Assembly: GCF_000447205.1 (NCBI RefSeq)
Contig: NZ_AUWY01000120.1
Coordinates: forward strand, 1 to 64,000
DNA length: 64,000 nucleotides
Direction of reading: 5' to 3'
Source of the DNA: Sphingobium ummariense RL-3
GTDB lineage: Bacteria > Pseudomonadota > Alphaproteobacteria > Sphingomonadales > Sphingomonadaceae
Both the position numbers and the translations under genes were made by a program. The notes under the pieces were generated by a model that searched no databases, was not told where the DNA came from, and worked only from the letters and a program-made list of their open reading frames with translations. This document shows positions 42,686-51,068 of this stretch, one piece after another. Numbering within the stretch: position 1 is the first letter of the stretch; each line of letters begins with the position of its first letter.

Positions 42686-43666
42686 ATGTGCAGCGTGGCA
42701 AATGCCCCGCATCCGGGCAATGGCGGGACCGACCCGGAGGCTCCTGCACTGGCCGACGGCCTCGCTGATTATCTCGCCGCGGTGCGGCGACCGCCGGAGG
42801 CTGCAGCGTCGCTGGAAGCGGCGCGGCTGATCGCCGATCGGGACGCGCGAAAACTGGCCTATCCCCGGCCGGCGGGAATGGTCGTCTCCGACAGCTATGT
42901 CGTGAGCGTCGGGATGGAGATTCCGGTGCGGATCTATCGGCCGGAAGGGGGGGGCGCGCGGGCTGCGATCCTCTATTTCCACGGCGGCGGCTTCACCATC
43001 GGGAGCATAGAAAGCTATGATTGCCTGGCCACGGCGCTGGCGGAGGCGACGGGCGCGAGCGTCATCAGCGTCCATTATGCCCGGCTGCCCGAATCGACAC
43101 CGCGTGCCACGCTGGCCCAATGCCTGGAGGTGCTGCGCTGGGTTCGCCGGATGGCGGGGCTTCTGGGGATCGATCCCCGGCGCCTGGCCGTGGCCGGCGA
43201 CAGCGCGGGCGCCTTCCTTGCCACGCACCTGGCCATGTTGGCCCGCGATGGTCCGGCGCTCGCCTGCCAGATCCTGTGCTATGGCGTCTACGATCTCGAT
43301 CCGGCGCGGGAGGCCTATTCCCGGGCGCGGGATCCCGCGCTTGCCCGGCCAGTGATCGAATCAATCATCGCGACCTATCGCTCCTGCGAGGCGAAGGACG
43401 GGGCCGCCACCGACGCGCCGCTGCGCATCCCGGACCTGTCGGGCCTTCCGCCGACGGTGCTGCTGGGGGCAGAACATGATCCCATGGCCCAGGAGGGACG
43501 GGAATATGCCGCGGCCCTGCGATCGGCCGGCGTTCCGGTCGTGGAGCGGGTGGCGCCCGGCATGTGCCACGGTTTTCTGCGTGCCGTCCGCTTTTCCGGC
43601 CCCGCGCGGGACGAGATGCGCTGGCTGGCAACCGCCTTTCACCAACAGTTGAGACGACAAGGATAG
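42686..43666 (+). CDS. HSL-type alpha/beta hydrolase (2 of 2)
   Basis: This 326-residue paralogue of the hydrolase at 36346 has LYFHGGGFTIGSIES, VAGDSAGAFLATH, GAEHDPMAQEG and APGMCHGFLRAV, giving the oxyanion hole and the Ser-Asp-His triad. The N-terminal region is less conserved. Start choice is open: ATG 42659, ATG 42686 and GTG 42695 are all in frame, and GGGGAG lies at 42679-42684. It is followed within 2 nt by another carboxymuconolactone-decarboxylase-family gene, repeating the module at 36.3-37.7 kb. It probably hydrolyses a related ester or lactone. Confidence 0.85.
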   Translation: MCSVANAPHPGNGGTDPEAPALADGLADYLAAVRRPPEAAASLEAARLIADRDARKLAYPRPAGMVVSDSYVVSVGMEIPVRIYRPEGGGARAAILYFHGGGFTIGSIESYDCLATALAEATGASVISVHYARLPESTPRATLAQCLEVLRWVRRMAGLLGIDPRRLAVAGDSAGAFLATHLAMLARDGPALACQILCYGVYDLDPAREAYSRARDPALARPVIESIIATYRSCEAKDGAATDAPLRIPDLSGLPPTVLLGAEHDPMAQEGREYAAALRSAGVPVVERVAPGMCHGFLRAVRFSGPARDEMRWLATAFHQQLRRQG

Positions 43667-43667
43667 A

Positions 43668-44060
43668 ATGATGGCGCTGAAGAAAGAGGACCCCGCATTC
43701 CAGGCCGGTCGGGAGATGCGCAAGCAGCTGTTCGGGGCGGGGAGCATCGAGCGCCTCGATGCCGCCGACGATTTCCACGAGCCGCTGGAAAATTATGTCA
43801 CCGCCGCCTGTTTCGGGGAGACCTGGACCCGGCCGGGCCTGACCTTGCGCGAACGGAGCCTGATCACGATGGCGATCTGCGCGGCGCTCAACCGGCACAC
43901 GCCGCTCAAGCGGCTCGTCAAATGCGCCGTGCAGAACGGCGCGACCAAGGAGGATATTCGCGAAGTGCTGTTGCAGACGACATTGTATATCGGGGTCGCC
44001 GGCGGGGTCGAAAGCTGGGGCCTGGCGGCCGAGGCACTGAAGGAAATCGACGCCTATTGA
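43668..44060 (+). CDS. Carboxymuconolactone decarboxylase family protein lacking the usual histidine
   Basis: This 130-residue AhpD/CMD-fold protein has LENYVTAACFGETWTRPGL, LRERSLITMAI, AVQNGATKEDIREVLLQTTLYIG and SWGLAAEAL. It aligns with the gene at 37299, but where that protein has RNHINGAL this one has KRLVKCAV, so the conserved histidine is a leucine. It is therefore possibly not a decarboxylase or has changed chemistry. It follows HSL hydrolase 2 with a 1-nt gap and ends at the convergent GlcG-like gene (slight overlap). Confidence 0.82.
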   Translation: MMALKKEDPAFQAGREMRKQLFGAGSIERLDAADDFHEPLENYVTAACFGETWTRPGLTLRERSLITMAICAALNRHTPLKRLVKCAVQNGATKEDIREVLLQTTLYIGVAGGVESWGLAAEALKEIDAY

Positions 44061-44545
44061 GCCGTGGGGGCGGGGCGGGCCGCCTTGAGGCCCGCCGCCT
44101 CGACCCCCGCCGTGGCACAGGCGGCATCCTCCGCGGGCTTTCCGCCCGACACGCCCACGCCGCCCAGCAAGGCCCCTTCCGCCGTATAAATCGGCACACC
44201 TCCCTGCAGAGCGGCGACGGACGGCATTCCGGCGGGAGGGTTCATGGCGGCGATGTCCGCCGTCGCGCGGCCGAACTTGGCAGCCGAGACCGCCTTCCAT
44301 TGCGCGATCTCGCCCCCGGCGGTCGATACCCCGTCCATATGCGCCAGCGTCACGGCCATGCCGTGCGGTTCCAGCACGACGATCGTGACCTTCATGCCGC
44401 GTTGCCTCGCCCAGGCGAGGCAGCTGTCCCGGATGGCGGCTGCACTCCCATAGTCGAGCGCAGGGCGCGCGGTTTGCGCGGCGCATGGAATCGCCGCGAG
44501 GGGGAACGCGGCCAGCCATGCGGAAAGAATGAATCTGACGGACAT
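44054..44545 (-). CDS. GlcG/HbpS-type heme-binding family protein (DUF336), exported
   Basis: This 163-residue protein has an N-terminal signal peptide (FILSAWLAAFPLAAIPCAAQ, cleavage near residue 24). The family body follows: ALDYGSAAAIRDSCLAWA, VTIVVLEPHGMAVTLAHMDG, TADIAAMNPPAG, GGVPIYTAEGALLGGVGVSGG, and ED..CA.AG at the end. Such proteins are often found near oxidoreductases and may bind heme or cobalamin. Function here is unclear. It is predicted to be periplasmic. It is the only leftward gene between two rightward operons, so it probably has its own promoter in 44546-44702. Confidence 0.82.
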   Translation of the reverse strand: MSVRFILSAWLAAFPLAAIPCAAQTARPALDYGSAAAIRDSCLAWARQRGMKVTIVVLEPHGMAVTLAHMDGVSTAGGEIAQWKAVSAAKFGRATADIAAMNPPAGMPSVAALQGGVPIYTAEGALLGGVGVSGGKPAEDAACATAGVEAAGLKAARPAPTAQ

Positions 44546-44625
44546 CGCCCGTTCTCCTCACCGGTTTCGGACGCTCTTTTGTCGCACATATGGTCTAGGC
44601 GGCAAGAAGAAAATCATATATTGCT

Positions 44626-44637
44626 GAACGTCATTAG
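44626..44637 (-). promoter_or_regulatory. Element B copy upstream of the second MFS transporter
   Basis: GAACGTCATTAG reads CTAATGACGTTC on the other strand. It matches the B core AAnGACGTTC seen before TonB receptor 2 and the aldolase/hydrolase pair. It lies 66 bp before the ATG at 44703, and a GCTTATTT stretch sits on its upstream side in the same relative place. Confidence 0.45.
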
Positions 44638-44702
44638 AAATAAGCATGCGAATCCAGAGGGCGGTGACCAAGCGAACGCTGCCCCTTCGAACAAGGAGAG
44701 CG

Positions 44703-46079
44703 ATGGTGGCAGCGGCTGTGAATCCGGGAGGAACGCTGGGTTTGCCGGCGAAGATGAGCGTCTATCAATATGCGGTCGTCGCGCTGTGCTGCCTCATCAA
44801 CATCGCGGACGGGTTTGATGTGGTGTCCCTGGCCGTCGCGGCCCCCGTGCTCACGCGCGAATGGCACGTCGATCCCGCCCTGCTGGGCGCGATGTTCAGC
44901 GCTGCGGCGGGGGGCCTGGTAATCGGCGCTTTCGTGATCGGTCCCATGGCGGACAGGATCGGACGGCGGCCGGTCATGCTGGGGGCGCTCGGGACATTGG
45001 CCGTCGCGCTGCTGGCCAGCGGCGTCGCGGCGAACATATGGCAGCTCTTCATCCTGCGCACCATTACCGGCATCGGGCTCGGCACGCTGGTGGTGTGCCT
45101 CAACACCACGGTCGCCGAACATGCGAGCGAGAAGGCGCGCAACATGTCGCTGGCCGTCCTCCATATCGGCTTCACCATGGGGATGATGCTGGGAAGCGGC
45201 ATCGCGGCCTATGCGCTGCAGACGTCGGGATGGAGGTTGATCTTCCTGGCGGCCGGGGCGCTCAACGTGCTGACCTTCATGCTCAGCCTCTTTTTGCTGG
45301 GGGAGTCGCGCGAATTCCTGGTGCGGCGACAGGCGCCGGGCGATCTTGACCGGCTCAACCGCTTGAATCGCAGGATGGAGATCGCGGAGCTTGCCGCCAT
45401 GCCGCCCCGGCCTGACCGATCGAAGGATCGCGGCGCTGCGCTGCGCGTGATGTTGTCGCCGGAAATGCGGACCCAGACGATCCTGGTGTGGATTGCGTCG
45501 GCGACCTACGCGATCGTCGGCTATTTCCTGCTGAACTGGAAACCGACGATCCTCGCCAATGCAGGGCTCAGCCCGACCCTGGCGGCGGCCAGCGGCATCA
45601 TCACCGGGGCCTGCGGGACGCTGGGGCATCTCGCCATGGGGGCATGGAGCCGGCGCGTGGGCGAAGGGCGGCTGACGACCATCTTCTTCGGCGCGGGGGC
45701 CATCACGCTCGTGATCTTCGGCGTCCAGCCGCCGGTGCCGATCGCCCTGCTGGCGATGGCGGGGATCACGACCTTCTTCGTCGTCGGCGCCTATACCGGC
45801 CTCTTCCTGGTTTCGGTGGTGATGTACCCGCAGAGCATCCAGAATGCCGGCGTCGGCTTCATCGTCGGCTTCGGCCGGGTGGGGGCGATCATCGGGCCGG
45901 CCATAGGGGGGGTCCTGCTGAGCGCGGGCCTGAGCCGGATGGATACCTATTTCGTTTTCTCGGCGATCGCGGTGATCCCGGTCGTCACCATGTATCTCGC
46001 CTGCCGCGCGGCAGGCAACACCCCGCTCCGGTCCGGCCGGATGCCTTTAGGAGAATTCGATGCCGAACCCGCGCGTTAA
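44703..46079 (+). CDS. MFS transporter, aromatic acid:H+ symporter-like (2 of 2)
   Basis: This is a 458-residue, 12-helix transporter. Key parts: VVALCCLINIADGFDVVSLAVAAP (helix 1 with the aspartate of the AAHS group), IGPMADRIGRRPVMLGAL (loop 2-3 motif), NTTVAEHASEKARN, and GESREFLVRRQAP. AAGGAGAG lies just upstream of the ATG at 44703, which was preferred over a longer frame from 44646. It overlaps the following amidohydrolase by 20 nt. It probably imports an aromatic or dicarboxylic acid for the two amidohydrolases behind it. Confidence 0.87.
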   Translation: MVAAAVNPGGTLGLPAKMSVYQYAVVALCCLINIADGFDVVSLAVAAPVLTREWHVDPALLGAMFSAAAGGLVIGAFVIGPMADRIGRRPVMLGALGTLAVALLASGVAANIWQLFILRTITGIGLGTLVVCLNTTVAEHASEKARNMSLAVLHIGFTMGMMLGSGIAAYALQTSGWRLIFLAAGALNVLTFMLSLFLLGESREFLVRRQAPGDLDRLNRLNRRMEIAELAAMPPRPDRSKDRGAALRVMLSPEMRTQTILVWIASATYAIVGYFLLNWKPTILANAGLSPTLAAASGIITGACGTLGHLAMGAWSRRVGEGRLTTIFFGAGAITLVIFGVQPPVPIALLAMAGITTFFVVGAYTGLFLVSVVMYPQSIQNAGVGFIVGFGRVGAIIGPAIGGVLLSAGLSRMDTYFVFSAIAVIPVVTMYLACRAAGNTPLRSGRMPLGEFDAEPAR

Positions 46080-46947
46080 ATTGTTCGATGCTCACGCCCA
46101 TTTCTTCACTAACGACATAGACCGCTATCCGGTCGACCTGACCGGCGCCCGGGAGGGGCGGGACGCGCTGTTGGCGCGGCTGGAACGGGATCCCGCGACC
46201 GCCGAGCGCGTGTTCGCGCTCTGGGACGTGAGCGGCGTCACCGGCGGCGCGGCGGTCCAGTACAATACGGTGTACAAGACCGACAACAGCTATACGGTCG
46301 ATGTGGCGGACGCGCATCGTGACCGGACGTCTGCGGTCCTGATTCTCGCTGCCGCGGACCCGGCCACGCCCGAAAAGCTGCGGCTCACCGCGCAGGGACA
46401 CAATGTCAGCGGACTGCGCCTGTTCGGCTATCCCGATGCCGAGGGCGAGTATCCCTGGCTCGATTCCCCGGCCGCGCTGGCGACCTGGGACGTGGCGGCT
46501 GACCTTGGCCTTCACATGGTGCTCATGTATGCGCCGGGCGTGCCGTCCGAAGCCGCGCTGGGAAGGATCGTGGCGCTCGCGCGGCGCTATCCCGACACCG
46601 TGATCGCGCTGGACCATTGCGGCTGGCCGGGGATCGAGAATGGCGTGGCAGGGACGATCGGGCCTGAGCATCGCGCTCTCGCCGACGTGCCCAATATCCA
46701 TTTCAAGTTCACGCAGATCAACTTCAACCGCTTCGCCGAGGCCGGGATCGATCCGGCGGGGTTTGTGCGACTGTTGGTCGACAGCTACGGGGCAGGCCGA
46801 GTCATGTGGGGCTCCGACTACGGCAACACCAAGAATTCCTATGTCGAGATGGTGCATGAGGCGATCAAGGCGACGGGCCTGCTCGACGAGGGCGAGCGCG
46901 ATCAGGTCCTTCATGCGAACGGGGCCCGGTTGTTCGCAGGCCGATAG
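46060..46947 (+). CDS. Amidohydrolase_2 family metal-dependent hydrolase
   Basis: This is a 295-residue TIM-barrel enzyme. Metal-site motifs are LFDAHAHFFTND, IALDHCGWPG (histidine) and RVMWGSDYGNT (aspartate). It has GLRLFGYPDAEG and FKFTQINFNRF segments that differ from the neighbour at 46951, so it belongs to a separate subgroup. AGGAGAAT precedes the ATG. It is the middle gene of the MFS-amidohydrolase-amidohydrolase operon. It could be a lactonase or a decarboxylase of ring acids. The substrate is not known. Confidence 0.83.
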   Translation: MPNPRVKLFDAHAHFFTNDIDRYPVDLTGAREGRDALLARLERDPATAERVFALWDVSGVTGGAAVQYNTVYKTDNSYTVDVADAHRDRTSAVLILAAADPATPEKLRLTAQGHNVSGLRLFGYPDAEGEYPWLDSPAALATWDVAADLGLHMVLMYAPGVPSEAALGRIVALARRYPDTVIALDHCGWPGIENGVAGTIGPEHRALADVPNIHFKFTQINFNRFAEAGIDPAGFVRLLVDSYGAGRVMWGSDYGNTKNSYVEMVHEAIKATGLLDEGERDQVLHANGARLFAGR

Positions 46948-46950
46948 CCC

Positions 46951-47754
46951 GTGACCGAACGACCCGAACCGCCCGCGATCGACGCGCATGCGCATGTCTT
47001 CACCCGGGCGATGCCGTTCACCGACACCGCCTGGACCAGGCCGGATTACGACTATCCGGTCGAGGCCTATCTGGCCGATCTCGATGCGCACGGCATAGCC
47101 TTCGGCGTGGTCACCGCCGCCAGCCTGTTCGGCGAGTATAATGACTATACGCTGGCGGCCCTGGCCCGCCACAGGCGGCTGCGCGCCACGGTGATGCTGG
47201 ACCAGGACACGGCCCCGGCCGAACTTGCGGTCTTGAGGGGGCAGGGGGTCTGCGGCGTGCGCTTCCAGATACCCCTGAGCGCGACGCTACCCGACCTGGG
47301 CGGCTATCGCTTCCGGCGTTTCGTCACCCGCTTGGCCGATGCCGGGATGCATCTCGAACTCAATCTCGGCGGCGAGCAATTGTCGCAGATGCTGCCGGCA
47401 CTCGCCGATGCAAGCGTCCCGGTGGTCGTCGACCATTTCGGCCTTCTTCGCGGCGAGGGCGAGATGGAAGGGCCGGGGTTCGGGGCGCTGCTGCGCTCGG
47501 TCGCGCTGGGGCGAACCTGGGTGAAGATCTCGGCGGGCTTCCGTCTCCCGGCGGAACGGCTCCAGACCTACGCCCAGAGGTTGCTGGCGGAAGCGGGGCC
47601 GGACCGGCTGTTCTGGGGCAGCGACGCGCCGTTCGTGGGGGTGGAGGATCGCGTCACCTATGCGCAGACGCTCGATACCCTCTACCGCATCGTTCCCGAC
47701 GCGCGCATCAGGCGGCAGATGTCGGATGCCGCCTTGCGCTTCTACTTCTTCTAG
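46951..47754 (+). CDS. Amidohydrolase_2 family metal-dependent hydrolase
   Basis: This 267-residue enzyme has a GTG start 3 nt after the previous stop. It shares AIDAHAHVFTRAMPF, RPDYDYPVEAYLADLDAHG, VVDHFGLL, TWVKISAGFRLP and FWGSDAPF with the gene at 28627, so the two are clear paralogues. The metal site (HxH, later histidine, aspartate) is complete. It probably hydrolyses a lactone similar to 2-pyrone-4,6-dicarboxylate or decarboxylates a ring acid. It converges on the aldehyde dehydrogenase, whose stop is 6 bp away. Confidence 0.83.
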   Translation: MTERPEPPAIDAHAHVFTRAMPFTDTAWTRPDYDYPVEAYLADLDAHGIAFGVVTAASLFGEYNDYTLAALARHRRLRATVMLDQDTAPAELAVLRGQGVCGVRFQIPLSATLPDLGGYRFRRFVTRLADAGMHLELNLGGEQLSQMLPALADASVPVVVDHFGLLRGEGEMEGPGFGALLRSVALGRTWVKISAGFRLPAERLQTYAQRLLAEAGPDRLFWGSDAPFVGVEDRVTYAQTLDTLYRIVPDARIRRQMSDAALRFYFF

Positions 47755-47760
47755 CGGTCG

Positions 47761-49188
47761 TCAGGCCGTGCCCAGCGGCACGGCGTGGATGACCTGCGCC
47801 TGGGTATATTCCTCCAGCCCCTCCTGTCCCATTTCGGTGCCCATGCCGGATTGCTTGAGCCCGCGGAAAGGGATGCGAGGATCGATCGACATGAGCTGGT
47901 TGATCCACACGGTGCCGGTCGTCACCTGACTCGCGACCTCGGTGGCGCGCGACAGGTCGTTGCTCCAGACCGTCCCGCCCAGGCCGAACTCGGTACCGTT
48001 CACGCGACCGATCAGCGTGTCGAGATCATCATATTTGAGCACCGGGAGCACCGGGCCGAACTGCTCGTCCCGCACCAGCGGCGCGTCGTCGCCGATGTCG
48101 CGCACGATGGTCGGCGGAATGAAATAACCCGGCCGGTCGAGCGGTGCGCCGCCGGCGATCACCGTGCCCCATGCCCTGCTCTCCTCGATGAGCGCGGCGA
48201 CCTTCTCATATTGCTGGCGGTTCTGGATCGGGCCGATCTGCGCGCCCTGGTTGGCGCCATCGTCCACTACGGCCTCGCGCGCCAGGCGCGCCAACTCGTC
48301 GCAGAATTCATCGTACAGCGTTTGGGGCACATAGGCGCGCTTGATAGCGACGCAGATCTGTCCTGCATTGCGCATCGCCCCTTCGAATACCTTGGCGGCG
48401 ACCTGCGTCGCGTCGACATCGTCCAGCACGATCGCGGCGTCGTTGCCGCCGAGTTCCAGCGTCACGCGCTTGAGATCGCCGGCCGCCGCCGCCATCACCC
48501 GCTTGCCAGTCGCGGTCGATCCTGTGAAGGCGATCTTCGCGATGTCGGGATGCGTCGTCAGCGACGGGCCAAGCTCATTCTCATCGCACAGGATGTTGAC
48601 GACGCCGGCGGGCAGGATCTGCTGGCACAATTCGCCGAAAAGGCAGGTGGTGAGCGGGGTCGTGGGCGCCGGCTTGCAGACCATCGTGTTGCCCGCCACC
48701 AGTGCCGGTGCGACCTTGTTGACCAGCAGGATAAGCGGGAAGTTCCATGGCGTGATGGCGGCGATCACGCCCAGCGGCATGCGATGCTCGATCACCCGGG
48801 AGTCGCCTTCCTCCCGCAGCACGCGCGGCTCGATCCGCATCTGAGAGAAGGCACGCAGGACGAAGGCGGACCCTCGCACTTCCTTCGTCGCCTGGTCCAG
48901 CGGCTTGCCCTGCTCTCTCGTCAGCAGTGCAGCGAACTCTGCCGTCCGCTCTTCCAGCGCCGTGGCGATACGATCGACGAGCGCCGCGCGCGCGTCGATC
49001 GGTGTCGCCGCCCAAGCGGGGAAGGCCCGCTTCGCCGCGGCGACGGCGTCGTCGAGCATGGCGGCGTCGGCCTTGGGGCACTGGGCGAACGCCTGGCCGG
49101 TGGCCGGGTTGACGACATCGAAGCGGGAGGCGCCGGGCACCAGCGCGCCATCGATCAGGAGGCGGAATTCATGCGTCATGGGGTTCAT
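47761..49188 (-). CDS. NAD(P)-dependent aldehyde dehydrogenase (1 of 2)
   Basis: This is a 475-residue enzyme of the ALDH superfamily. ITPWNFPLILLVNKVAPAL holds the conserved asparagine, VTLELGGND holds E246, and NAGQICVAIKR holds the catalytic C279. FTGSTATGKRV and EQFGPVLPVLKY complete the set. It oxidises an aldehyde to an acid in the cytoplasm. It is the last gene of a leftward operon with a DUF6282 protein and a cupin protein, all with 4-nt overlaps. Substrates could be vanillin-like aldehydes or aliphatic semialdehydes. I cannot choose. Confidence 0.9.
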   Translation of the reverse strand: MNPMTHEFRLLIDGALVPGASRFDVVNPATGQAFAQCPKADAAMLDDAVAAAKRAFPAWAATPIDARAALVDRIATALEERTAEFAALLTREQGKPLDQATKEVRGSAFVLRAFSQMRIEPRVLREEGDSRVIEHRMPLGVIAAITPWNFPLILLVNKVAPALVAGNTMVCKPAPTTPLTTCLFGELCQQILPAGVVNILCDENELGPSLTTHPDIAKIAFTGSTATGKRVMAAAAGDLKRVTLELGGNDAAIVLDDVDATQVAAKVFEGAMRNAGQICVAIKRAYVPQTLYDEFCDELARLAREAVVDDGANQGAQIGPIQNRQQYEKVAALIEESRAWGTVIAGGAPLDRPGYFIPPTIVRDIGDDAPLVRDEQFGPVLPVLKYDDLDTLIGRVNGTEFGLGGTVWSNDLSRATEVASQVTTGTVWINQLMSIDPRIPFRGLKQSGMGTEMGQEGLEEYTQAQVIHAVPLGTA

Positions 49189-50108
49189 GCCGTCACTGTC
49201 TGGGCAAGGGGTTCGGCGGCGGCATCGGCTTCTTCCATGCCGATCAGCTTCGCAGCGTTGCCGCCGATCATCGCCCGGATATCGGCATCATCATAGCCCA
49301 GGTCGATCAGCATCTGAATGACGTAGCGCAGCCCTTCGACCGGCGTCGGATTGCCGACCTGGCCAAGGTCCGATCCGATGATCGTATGGGGCACGCCGCC
49401 CGCCTGGATGCACATCCGGAGGCTGTCGTGCGAATAATTCTTTCCCTGCACCCCCGCCCACATGCAGCAGCTGTGCTCCAGATAGGCGCCCATCTTCGCA
49501 AGCTCCGCCATGTCCGGGGGCGTGCAGCCGATCAGGAAGGTGGGGTGATTGACGAGCAGGCGGGTGATCCCGCGCGCCTTCGCCTCGATGAACAGCGGCC
49601 AGATCTCGCTGATGTGCAGATGGCCGGCCGAAAGGATCGCGTCATATTCCGCGATCAGGTCGAGGATCGGCAGCACCTCCTCCTTGAGCCGTCCGCGATC
49701 GTCGATGACGGTGAGCATCGTCGGCTCAAGCATCTTCTCCTTGGTCGGCAGGAACTGCTTGCGATGCGAATGGCGGATATGGTTCGCCGCCGAGAAGGTC
49801 GGCATCCAGACGAGGCGTGCGCCGAGCTTGAAGCCATGTTCGACCGCATAGGGATTGAGGCCGCCGGTCGTGTTGTTGCACGGGACCCCGGTCAGCAGCC
49901 TGACCTTGCCCGGCATGATCTCGTCGAGCAGGGCCGCGACGGGGGTGACCGAATAATAATGGTCCTTGAACAGGATCGCGCGCAGCCCCGCCGCTTCGCC
50001 TTCCCTGATCGCCTCCACATGGTTGAGCCGGCGCGGCATGACCGACGGGCCGCTATGGCAGTGCAGGTCGATCGCGCCTTTCAGCAGTTCGGTGATGCGG
50101 TCGCTCAT
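49185..50108 (-). CDS. DUF6282-like metal-dependent hydrolase
   Basis: This 307-residue predicted amidohydrolase-fold protein has IDLHCHSGPSVMPRRLNHVEA (HxH metal motif), ILFKDHYYSVTPVAALL, LSAGHLHISEIWPL, LLVNHPTFLIGCTPPDMAEL and IIGSDLGQVGNP (late aspartate). I recognise the family as DUF6282, without a known reaction. It lies between a cupin gene and an aldehyde dehydrogenase with 4-nt overlaps on both sides, so the three must act together. A hydrolytic or decarboxylating step that leads to an aldehyde is a reasonable guess. Confidence 0.75.
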   Translation of the reverse strand: MSDRITELLKGAIDLHCHSGPSVMPRRLNHVEAIREGEAAGLRAILFKDHYYSVTPVAALLDEIMPGKVRLLTGVPCNNTTGGLNPYAVEHGFKLGARLVWMPTFSAANHIRHSHRKQFLPTKEKMLEPTMLTVIDDRGRLKEEVLPILDLIAEYDAILSAGHLHISEIWPLFIEAKARGITRLLVNHPTFLIGCTPPDMAELAKMGAYLEHSCCMWAGVQGKNYSHDSLRMCIQAGGVPHTIIGSDLGQVGNPTPVEGLRYVIQMLIDLGYDDADIRAMIGGNAAKLIGMEEADAAAEPLAQTVTA

Positions 50109-51022
50109 TCTGCACCTTCCTTGGGGCTTGGCATGGGATAGTCATCGGCGTTGAGCACCCAGCCGGGCTTCAGCGAGAAGTCGAGGCGGGGCGGGCAGAA
50201 AGCGTCGAGCAGGCGGTTGAGACCGGGCGCGATCCCTTGTGAGGTGTGCGTGGCGGGTGGCGGAATGACCGCAACCGATGGCGCGGCGCACCGCTCGTGA
50301 TCGTCCGCTATCCATTGCGTGGAATCGCTGATCCACGGCCAGCGCAGATGGTGGATATAGTCGCCGTCGAGCGCGATCGAATATTGCTCGAAATCATCAT
50401 GATGGTGGGGAGACAGGTTGTCGGGCGCGCGGGGGCCGACACGGCCGTCGCCGAAGTTCACCATGATCGTGGAGCCGCGATAGATGCGGCCGAACCGGCC
50501 CTGCTGTGGTGCGACATCGCCCGGATAGACGCGGACCCTGCGGCCTCCGACCGGATCGGGCCATGCCTCCAGCGGCGGGACGTTGGGATCATCCGTGGCG
50601 TAATCGGCCGCGTTGCAGCACTTCTGCGCCAAGTCTTCGGCACGGGCGGTGAACAGGCGCAGGATGCGCCCGCCCTTGAGCACCTTCACACTGCTGTCGC
50701 CGGCCGGCACGAAGGCGACGCTTTTGCCTTCCGCTACCATGCTGCCCTCGGCGATGCCGATCTCGATCTCCACACCATCGTCGGGAAGGATGATCGCATA
50801 TTCGTCGGGCTGGCCGATGCGTTCGAACACGGCACCGGCCTTCGCTTCGCTATAGCCCACGATCATCGTCTGGCCGCGGGCGTACCAGCTGTCCGCAAGC
50901 TCCGACCGTTCCTGCGGCGCTTCGTCATAGAAGCGTGCATAGCTTGCCTTCTTGAAGCCGGTCGGCGCGGGCGCCCTGGGCTGCGGGGCGAGGCTGGCCC
51001 TTAGATCGTTGCGCCCGTACAT
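50105..51022 (-). CDS. Cupin-fold protein of unknown function
   Basis: This 305-residue protein appears to have two beta-barrel halves. The first includes TMIVGYSEAKAGAVFER and VEIEIGIAEGSMVAEGKSVAFVPAG. The second includes IMVNFGDGRVGPRAPDNL followed by SPHHHDDFEQYSIALDGDY, a metal-binding cupin motif (HHH...E), and a later histidine in ATHTSQG. It may be a metal-dependent isomerase or dioxygenase. I do not recognise a named family. It is the first gene of the leftward operon with DUF6282 and the aldehyde dehydrogenase, divergent from ferA, with two type A operators between them. Confidence 0.65.
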   Translation of the reverse strand: MYGRNDLRASLAPQPRAPAPTGFKKASYARFYDEAPQERSELADSWYARGQTMIVGYSEAKAGAVFERIGQPDEYAIILPDDGVEIEIGIAEGSMVAEGKSVAFVPAGDSSVKVLKGGRILRLFTARAEDLAQKCCNAADYATDDPNVPPLEAWPDPVGGRRVRVYPGDVAPQQGRFGRIYRGSTIMVNFGDGRVGPRAPDNLSPHHHDDFEQYSIALDGDYIHHLRWPWISDSTQWIADDHERCAAPSVAVIPPPATHTSQGIAPGLNRLLDAFCPPRLDFSLKPGWVLNADDYPMPSPKEGAE

Positions 51023-51068
51023 CGGCTCTCCTCATTTTCTGTCGCTTGCCGTGTCGTCGGCGAGTCGG

